From the NCBI GenBank assembly GCA_964448045.1, contig CAYUVF010000067.1, positions 1-20,941 on the forward strand: 20,941 nt of DNA. Reading direction: 5' to 3'. A program made the translations under genes and the position numbers. The DNA is from CAYUVF01 sp964448045 (GTDB taxonomy: Bacteria; Bacteroidota; Rhodothermia; Rhodothermales; Salinibacteraceae). This document shows, one piece after another, positions 15,922 to 20,941 of the stretch (the stretch's first letter is position 1; the number at the start of each line of letters is the position of its first letter). Below the pieces are notes generated by a model that saw nothing but the letters and a program-made list of their open reading frames with translations, was not told the origin of the DNA and ran no database searches.

Positions 15922-16141
15922 GCACCCTTTAGACACAAGTTTTGATACAACCCGACCCCGCCTCATCGCCGCTGCGGGCCGGTCGGTAGTTACTGGATAG
16001 ACCGTTTCGAAAACGGTCGTTTTGGAGACTGCTATCCTGCTCGCTTAAGACGAACGTCCTCTTCCTCTGGCTTGCCATCATGGACTCGATTTTACATTTC
16101 TGTCGGCGTGCCGATAATACCGGATGACCCATTCTCTATGC
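15922..16141. other. Gene-free stretch between recombinase and beta-barrel genes
   Basis: Together with the 36-mer and the hairpins listed separately, 15847-16200 contains no supportable gene. The minus-strand frame at 15929-16132 has no domain, signal or plausible composition. A small hairpin TCGGC/GCCGA is at 16103-16114. Confidence 0.5.
16000..16023 (+). terminator. Hairpin with T-run, possible terminator
   Basis: GACCGTTT (16000-16007) and AAACGGTC (16011-16018) form a perfect 8-bp stem with a 3-nt loop, followed by GTTTT. It faces right although no intact plus-strand gene ends just before it, so it may terminate transcripts from the truncated endonuclease or a lost gene. Confidence 0.4.
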
Positions 16142-16167
16142 AATAGGACGTCCGCGCACGTCCTATT
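16142..16167. repeat. Perfect 10-bp inverted repeat upstream of the beta-barrel gene
   Basis: AATAGGACGT (16142-16151) and ACGTCCTATT (16158-16167) are exact reverse complements around a 6-nt spacer (CCGCGC). The repeat ends 33 bp before the start codon and has no T-run after it. The position fits an operator or a 5'-leader hairpin of the beta-barrel gene. Confidence 0.5.
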
Positions 16168-16200
16168 CAAGCTCTATCAGTAAAAGTATCCTCTCAACGC

Positions 16201-16866
16201 ATGAAGAATCTCACGCTTCTCGGCCTATTGGCCGCTCTACTCCTCGTTGCACCACACACGGCTTCTGCGCAGTACGGCGCATATACGGAGAACGGCTTCG
16301 GCATCGGCGCGGGCGTCTCGACCTCCGACAATGAAACGGCCCTCGGCGCAACGACCGGATACGTCTTCGCCTCGGCATTTGAGATCGGCGTCAACCTCGC
16401 TCGCAGCAATGCCGATGGATTCGACCTGTCCGTGACCGGCATCGGCCCCTACGTGGCGGTTTATCCCGTCCGGCAGAGCGCGGACTTTCCCCTGTCGGTA
16501 GCTCTGACCGGCACGTACACCTTCCTCAGCTACTCCGGCGACGCATACGACCAGTTGCAACAGGAAGGCATTGATATCAGCGGCAATGGCGGCTCGGTGC
16601 AAGCCGGCCTCTTCCACGCCTTCAACGCCACCGACACGTTCCAACTGATCCCCTACCTCGGGGCCGGCTACCGGCGGGACCGCTTCGAAATCAGCGCCGG
16701 CGGACGTTCCGAAGATAGCACCAATGAGTCTACTTTCGTGACGGTGAGCGCGAGCCTGCTCTTTCAGACCTCGCCGGCGACCTATTTCGCGTTGACGCCT
16801 CAGGCGTCCTTCGGCGAAGGCGACTCCTCCTTTGGCGCGTCGGTCTCGCTTACGCTGCCACAGTAA
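16201..16866 (+). CDS. Small outer-membrane beta-barrel protein
   Basis: The predicted protein has 221 residues. Residues 1-23 are a Sec signal peptide (MKNLTLLGLLAALLLVAPHT, cleavage after ASA before Q24). The mature part alternates polar and hydrophobic residues in about eight strands (for example IGPYVAVYPV, LSVALTGTYTFLSY, FQLIPYLGAGYRR, TFVTVSASLLFQ, FGASVSLTLPQ). This is the pattern of an eight-stranded porin-like/OmpW- or OprF-type barrel. It is typical of the outer-membrane beta-barrel family with no known substrate. The start ATG directly follows a 33-bp segment after a perfect inverted repeat. It appears intact, unlike several of its neighbours. Confidence 0.78.
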   Translation: MKNLTLLGLLAALLLVAPHTASAQYGAYTENGFGIGAGVSTSDNETALGATTGYVFASAFEIGVNLARSNADGFDLSVTGIGPYVAVYPVRQSADFPLSVALTGTYTFLSYSGDAYDQLQQEGIDISGNGGSVQAGLFHAFNATDTFQLIPYLGAGYRRDRFEISAGGRSEDSTNESTFVTVSASLLFQTSPATYFALTPQASFGEGDSSFGASVSLTLPQ

Positions 16867-17017
16867 TTGCGCCGCCGCATCGCCACTCGGACGCGCGGGC
16901 CGCACTCCTACCCATCCAGTATCGACTGAGGGGTAGGGTGTAGGCCCCTTGCGTTACGTTTTCGGCGAATCCGTGTCTACCGCTCCCCTTTCGTACTCAT
17001 CTAACCCAACTCCACGT

Positions 17018-17407
17018 ATGCGTACTCTCTTCACTCTTCTGCTCTTTGGTCTGATCCTTTCCGGCTGCGTCACCGCCAGCGTCACCCAGTTAAACAACAG
17101 TGATCGCCCACCTATCGCCCCCGAAGACGTCACGATCTACCTCCAAGAGAGTGACATCAAGGGCGAGTACGAGAAGATGGCGATCATTGATCTCTCGGGC
17201 GCATCGGGCTGGACCGATGAGGAGCAGATCTACGAGAAAGCCCGCAAGGAAGCTGCTGAGATCGGCGCGAACGGCGTGCTCTTTCAGGAGATGGAAGAAG
17301 CCGGCACCGGCGAGCAGATCGCCAGCGCCATCTTTGGCACCGGCTCCGACACCGATGCGAAGATGATTGCCATCTACGTATTCGAACGTGACGAGGCGGA
17401 TCGGTAG
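17018..17407 (+). CDS. Small lipoprotein of unknown function
   Basis: From the ATG at 17018 the protein has 129 residues. The signal MRTLFTLLLFGLILSGC has a clear lipobox (LSGC, lipidated C17). The frame opens at an upstream TTG (16949), which would put 23 residues ahead of the signal and is rejected. The mature domain (VTIYLQESDIKGEYEKMAIIDL, then YEKARKEAAEIGANGVLFQE, then AKMIAIYVFE) has the alpha/beta pattern of small YbjQ/RcsF-like or DUF4156-like envelope lipoproteins, in which a helix with AxxxGANGV packs on a sheet. The assignment to those families is a guess. A TACGTTTT box at 16955-16962 could be a -7 promoter element. Confidence 0.7.
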   Translation: MRTLFTLLLFGLILSGCVTASVTQLNNSDRPPIAPEDVTIYLQESDIKGEYEKMAIIDLSGASGWTDEEQIYEKARKEAAEIGANGVLFQEMEEAGTGEQIASAIFGTGSDTDAKMIAIYVFERDEADR

Positions 17408-17493
17408 GCTTGGGCCGGAGTCCTCTGACTCGGAGCCCTCCGATTCGGACGCCCAGGCCCTCATACCAATTGCACGACAGGTCAACAGCGCCT

Positions 17494-18004
17494 ATGGACC
17501 TTCCACCCGCGCTCCGCTACGACCAGCAAATACGTATCGAACGTCCTTCGGATGGGGCTATTGACCTCCCCAAACCGACCCCCACATTCGAACGGTGGCA
17601 GGGCGCCATGCCCAGCGACACATATGGCGGCAAACCCGTCCTCGACGCCGGCGGCGAACCCGCCTTCGCTGAGCTTGCTATTTTGCGCCTTCTCCTGCGG
17701 GCCGGGTGGGACGGAGTCTGGGTCGACACCTACCGCAACCAGTATCGGCGCGGCTATTGGAACCGCGAAACATCGGTCACGCTGCCGGGCCCCATCGAGA
17801 CGCTCCTTGATTCGATTGCGGATGAAAACGAGTCGAGGAGCGGGTGCTTCGACGTCTGCGCGTGGTCCAGCGAGGCCGTGCTCTTCGCCGAAGCCACACG
17901 GGCCGGCCACGACCAGATGCGCGCCACGCAGCGGCGCTGGGTCGAGAGCGCGGTCCCTGGTCGTCGAGTGGAGCTGTCGAGACGAGTCCGAGTCGCAGGC
18001 GTGA
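17494..18004 (+). pseudogene. PD-(D/E)XK (VRR-NUC-like) nuclease gene, frameshifted and lacking the catalytic lysine
   Basis: The ATG at 17494 opens MDLPPALRYDQQIRIERP. Residues 57-155 look like a VRR-NUC/PD-(D/E)XK-type nuclease: AFAELAILRLLLRAGWDGVWVDTYRNQYRRGYW, then D120 in GCFDVCAW, E133 in LFAEATRAGHD, and TQRRWVESA. The expected lysine two residues after E133 is threonine (T135). After residue 154 the frame is lost. The next frame encodes SLVVEWSCRDESESQA and stops at 18004, the expected end for this type of protein. The original reading therefore spans both frames, with an indel at about 17950-17970. It is probably inactive, or the sequence contains an error. It was recognised by pattern only; the family name is moderately sure. 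Confidence 0.6.
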
Positions 18005-18035
18005 CCTCCGTGGGGATACCAGCCTGTGTCCTGCG

Positions 18036-18075
18036 CCCCACCTGTGGGGGCAACTCCCCACCTGCGGGCGCGACT
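18036..18075. repeat. Two tandem 20-bp repeats with internal dyads
   Basis: The units CCCCACCTGTGGGGGCAACT (18036-18055) and CCCCACCTGCGGGCGCGACT (18056-18075) match at 17 of 20 positions. The first unit can form a short CCCCAC/GTGGGG hairpin. They lie between the two frameshifted genes. Confidence 0.6.
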
Positions 18076-18140
18076 CATGGCGAAGCGGGCTCCATGCAGC
18101 TATTTCGCTATCTATTTCCCAAACGTCCGGATTGCCGGCT

Positions 18141-18513
18141 ATGCCCCCTATCGCTGACGCGTTCTCCAACTACTTTCGCGGCTTCGACGTCGAACTCCCC
18201 TCCGGTCCCCTAGAAGCCGGCGACTCGGGCCATATCCGCTCGCGGGACGGGTGGGACGTTCGCTATGTGGTTGGCTCAGATGAGGACGGAATCTATCTGG
18301 ATTTCTACGCCGTGCATCGGATGACCAACCCGCAGCACGTGCGCATTCACGCCGACGGAACCGTAGAGCCCCTGCCCTCCCCGCAGGACGCCGTTCATCT
18401 ACCGTGCCGATGCGACCGAAGAGGAGCGCCGGGCGGCCCGAGCGGAACGAGACGCCCACAACCGCGCCGTGACCGAAGAACTGCGGCGCAAGGGGCTGAT
18501 CGGCAATCCCTGA
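18141..18513 (+). pseudogene. Small hypothetical gene, needs one frameshift to read through
   Basis: I do not recognise the family. From the ATG at 18141 the first frame gives MPPIADAFSNYFRGFDVELP, then SGHIRSRDGWDVRYVVGSDEDGIYLDFYAVHRMTNPQHVRIHADGTVEPLPS, a compact alpha/beta pattern. Around 18380-18395 it falls into arginine/proline-rich nonsense. The next frame (one extra nucleotide) continues FIYRADATEEERRAARAERD and ends KGLIGNP at TGA 18511-18513, a sensible charged helix. The intended protein is about 123 residues. A C4 run at 18379-18382 is a likely indel site. It follows the broken nuclease gene on the same strand and may have formed a two-gene unit with it. Confidence 0.6.
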
Positions 18514-18555
18514 TTGATAGGCAGCTCCTGAACAACCCATTTTCAGACGAGAGGC

Positions 18556-20226
18556 TCATGGGGTGAGATCCTGCGACGGGGCGGATGCTGACAAGGCGCG
18601 GCGCATGACGCGTCCCACCCGCCGTTGAAGTAGGTCGGTCTGCCCGGGTCGCGCCGTAATGGCCTCTAATCCAGAGCTAAACGTCTCTGTTGCGCCGGGA
18701 TAGAGAATCGCCGCGTATCGGACGACGCGCTCTCCGGTTCTACCGCGGATGGCATCGCGATAGGCGTGCATCTTGTCGATGTCAGGTTTCTTGGGCGTTC
18801 CTGCGCTCGCATCGTCGCCGCGATGCGACCGTTCGGCATCGAGTTTATACTTTGGGTCGAAGAGGTAGACAGCCTGCTCACCTGATGGGCCTGTCACCTC
18901 AATTGCGATATCAGGGTGCTGGGCGTAGCTCACGCTATGGAGGGCGTCTTCGCTGCTGGCGCTATACGTCCGCTCGGGCCAGAGCTGCACCGTCACGCCC
19001 GTATCCGGATGCACAAACCGCGCGGCCCGGGGCCCGAGCCGCAAGCTGAGAAAGCCCCCGGTGCGCTGAAAGAGCCCGCTGCGCTCGACCTGGTATCCAA
19101 CACGGCCCGCCTCCCGGATCGCTACCTCGATCACGTGCAAGGTACACCAGAGCTGATACAGCGACGGGAGATTGCGCAACGGGGCGTCCAGCGCCGGCGC
19201 GTCCAGGGCAATGGTCACGCTCTTCTGAGACTCCAAGTACCCCTCAAACACGGCGCGGTAGAGCGGGCGGTTCTGTAAAACCATCGAAGCGTGCGTCGGC
19301 GGGCGACTCAGCTCTGCGACCTCATCTAAGAAGTGTGCCTGCCGCCGCGCCTGGTCGAGCCGTTCGCGCAGCGTGTGGGCCTCTTCCGCCAGATCAGCAT
19401 GCTGGTCGCGAAGAAGCGGCTCGATGCGCCGCAGGCGCAGGCGGACCTGCCGAGTAAACTGGCGCACCATCCGGTTCTCGTAGACGTCCGCCGTGTGCCG
19501 CACGCGCCGGTCCGCGACGCGGCGCAGCCGCCCCGCTTCGACATTACCGGGGCGGGCAAAGGCTTGCCCCAACCGATCCGCTCGGGGCGGGCGAGCGCGC
19601 CCGCGCCGTACCCACCGCTCCTCGTCGGTCAAGATGCGATGGGGTTGGTCGGCCAGTCGGGTGAGCGCCGCTGCAAGCCCCAACCGCTGCTCGGTGCCCT
19701 CAGCCGCCCGGCGCAGCCGCACCCACTCCTGTTCGAGCGTCGTGTCCACCTGCGGGTTGAAGTCGACCCCGGCCAGTCCCCCAGCGCCCTTGAGCGCTAT
19801 CGCGATCTGTACGGGGAGCCTGTACTCCAACTCGCGAAGGAGAGCTTCGTACTCGCCGCGGCGTATTGTCTCCGGCCAAATCGTGACGCGCGTCTCCTGG
19901 GGCCGTTTCCCTCCCAACAGGCGAAGTTGGTAGTGGCCCGGACCTGACCGCGGCCACGGGGCAATGACCCGGACCTTCCCGGCCCGCTTCTCCTGTCGCA
20001 GCGGGAGCGGCTCGCTGTTCCGTAGCAGCGACAGCTCGCTCCATGTACCGGTCCACTCGGGGGTCAAGCGCACCTCAACAAGCGCCTCGGCCCATTCCCG
20101 GGGCCGCGCTTGCGGCTCGTCCCGAGACCCATTCCAAAAGCGCCACCAATGCGCATCCGAGGGCGTGCCGCTCGACCCGCCTTCGGCCCGTCCCTCGTTG
20201 GCCTCGTTCTCCGACGCGCGCTCCAT
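18556..20226 (-). CDS. DUF2357/DUF524-type nuclease, McrC-like partner of an McrB-type ATPase
   Basis: The protein has 556 residues from the ATG at 20226. The N-terminal half (about 45-300) matches the DUF2357 pattern, including the VYENRMVRQF motif near 248-257 and a long basic coiled coil (258-300). The C-terminal half carries a PD-(D/E)XK nuclease core: D439 in HPDIAIEV and D457-P-K459 in YLFDPKYKLD, followed by KMHAYRDAI. In this family such proteins are encoded beside McrB-type AAA+ proteins, as here, and are thought to be the nuclease subunit of modification-dependent (type IV) restriction. The gene follows the ATPase gene by 61 bp and is probably co-transcribed. All catalytic residues appear intact. 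Confidence 0.78.
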   Translation of the reverse strand: MERASENEANEGRAEGGSSGTPSDAHWWRFWNGSRDEPQARPREWAEALVEVRLTPEWTGTWSELSLLRNSEPLPLRQEKRAGKVRVIAPWPRSGPGHYQLRLLGGKRPQETRVTIWPETIRRGEYEALLRELEYRLPVQIAIALKGAGGLAGVDFNPQVDTTLEQEWVRLRRAAEGTEQRLGLAAALTRLADQPHRILTDEERWVRRGRARPPRADRLGQAFARPGNVEAGRLRRVADRRVRHTADVYENRMVRQFTRQVRLRLRRIEPLLRDQHADLAEEAHTLRERLDQARRQAHFLDEVAELSRPPTHASMVLQNRPLYRAVFEGYLESQKSVTIALDAPALDAPLRNLPSLYQLWCTLHVIEVAIREAGRVGYQVERSGLFQRTGGFLSLRLGPRAARFVHPDTGVTVQLWPERTYSASSEDALHSVSYAQHPDIAIEVTGPSGEQAVYLFDPKYKLDAERSHRGDDASAGTPKKPDIDKMHAYRDAIRGRTGERVVRYAAILYPGATETFSSGLEAITARPGQTDLLQRRVGRVMRRALSASAPSQDLTP

Positions 20227-20287
20227 ACCTACGCTTTAAGACTTCTCATTCCCTGATTGTGGTTCGCACATCGCCGCTCGCCAACCG

Positions 20288-20941
20288 CTATTCGAAATAC
20301 GACGTAAACCCGTGGCGCTCGAAGCTCGCAAGCATGCGCTGGGCTTTGGCGTGGCTGAGCGGATACGTCTCCTCTGGCGCGACCGCTAAGAAGGACCGAA
20401 GCGCCTCGCCGACCGCCGGCTCGGTGCCTTTCACCTTGGGGAGTACCTTTTGAAGAAGCTGCTCGTCCAGCGCTTCTTGCCACGTGCTGCCATGCCTTTC
20501 GGCCTCGCACACGTACTCGCTGATCTCATCGAGCACCCGAAAGGCGAACGGCGCAACGTCGCCCACCGCGTCCCACACGTCCATCATCGCGTCGGCGTAG
20601 GACGCCGCGCCCATGTGCTCGCGAAGCTGCTGGCGGGGCGCTTTCATCTCGATGAGCTGCGCCCGGTCATAGACCTTGTCGGCAAAGGCGTGGGTCGTCT
20701 CGTCGATATTGACCGTGCCGACCACGACGAGGTTGGGCGTTAGGCGCACGTCCGTGTTCGGTCCCAGATCCAAGGTCGCCGTCCCCTTGCGCTTTTTCTC
20801 TTCCATCTTCGAGAGAAACTTCGCGAAGTAGTACTCGACGCGGGCCAGGTTCATCTCATCCAGCACCAGATGGTAAGGCACCGCCCGCCCCCCCCCCGCT
20901 CCTGGGCCTCGTCGTAGGCCGCTTCGGCCTCTTGGAGAAAA
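20288..20941 (-). CDS. McrB-type AAA+ ATPase, C-terminal part, interrupted by a G/C homopolymer
   Basis: This is partial at the window edge. Reading from 20881 down, the protein has PYHLVLDEMNLARVEYYFAKF (Walker B, D and E visible), GTVNIDETTHAFADKVYDRA (sensor 1 asparagine and arginine finger) and a helical lid ending FERHGFTSYFE. Walker A lies outside the window. The segment beyond the homopolymer, 20940-20899, encodes FLQEAEAAYDEAQER, clearly the continuation of the same protein, but in another frame. The two frames meet in a run of ten C (20888-20897; G on the coding strand). Eight or eleven would restore the frame. Either the gene is switched off in this copy or the run was misread. The GTPase/ATPase would drive the neighbouring nuclease. 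Confidence 0.8.
   Translation of the reverse strand, partial: FSPRGRSGLRRGPGAGGGRAVPYHLVLDEMNLARVEYYFAKFLSKMEEKKRKGTATLDLGPNTDVRLTPNLVVVGTVNIDETTHAFADKVYDRAQLIEMKAPRQQLREHMGAASYADAMMDVWDAVGDVAPFAFRVLDEISEYVCEAERHGSTWQEALDEQLLQKVLPKVKGTEPAVGEALRSFLAVAPEETYPLSHAKAQRMLASFERHGFTSYFE

Noticed and set aside
15886..15990. A CRISPR array starting at the 36-mer
   Set aside because: No second copy of the repeat occurs at 60-80 bp on either side, and no cas genes are present, so only an orphan repeat-like sequence is reported.
15929..16132. A 67-residue minus-strand frame upstream of the recombinase
   Set aside because: No recognisable motif, and it is crossed by a strong hairpin at 16000-16018. Its composition looks random.
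16867..16950. A terminator after the beta-barrel gene formed by CCTACCC and GGGTAGG
   Set aside because: The 7-bp arms are about 15-20 nt apart and no T-run follows, so the evidence is too weak.

Overview
The window is high-GC bacterial DNA and most likely comes from a halophilic or thermophilic member of the Bacteroidota, order Rhodothermales (the Salinibacter/Rhodothermus side). This is an inference. It rests on a carboxypeptidase-regulatory-like/DUF5686 outer-membrane protein, which is a Bacteroidota hallmark, on the near absence of Shine-Dalgarno sequences, on candidate TAnnTTGA boxes resembling the Bacteroidota -7 element, and on strongly GC-biased, acidic proteins. No rRNA or other marker is present to settle it.

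Positions 1-13800 are ordinary chromosome. A terminator of an upstream gene (58-90) precedes a zinc alcohol dehydrogenase (170-1213, +) and a small membrane protein (1299-1673, +). These converge on a minus-strand cluster read in the order mutS (6759-4081), gamma-carbonic anhydrase (4052-3516), lipid/diacylglycerol kinase (3502-2594) and a lipoprotein alpha/beta hydrolase (2529-1675). Gaps of 28, 13 and 64 bp suggest that at least the first three are co-transcribed. Upstream, on the minus strand, lie a coiled-coil J-domain protein (6949-7689), a large DUF5686 beta-barrel protein (7782-10238) and a 771-residue fusion of a flavin/NAD(P) oxidoreductase with a NapH-like membrane polyferredoxin (10371-12686). 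NAD kinase (12873-13805, +) is divergent from the fusion gene.

tRNA-Phe(GAA) (13951-14023) and its strong terminator mark a boundary. From there to the end the content is accessory and partly decayed: a gene-free 575-bp stretch, a NucS/DUF91-like endonuclease gene whose 3' end runs into an antisense, C-terminally truncated serine recombinase, a 36-nt CRISPR-repeat-like orphan sequence, two intact envelope genes (a small beta-barrel and a lipoprotein), two adjacent genes that each need a frameshift to read through (one a PD-(D/E)XK-like nuclease also lacking its catalytic lysine), and an McrBC-like pair. The pair is a DUF2357/DUF524-type nuclease (18556-20226, -) and the C-terminal part of an McrB-type AAA+ GTPase/ATPase (20288 to the window edge, -). 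The ATPase gene is interrupted by a 10-nt G/C homopolymer that puts its two halves out of frame. This could be a phase-variable switch of a defence system, or a sequencing error.

The most interesting items are the homopolymer-interrupted defence ATPase, the recombinase/endonuclease junction, and the oxidoreductase-ferredoxin fusion in which the flavin-binding GD segment sits at the N-terminus instead of after the NAD(P) domain.
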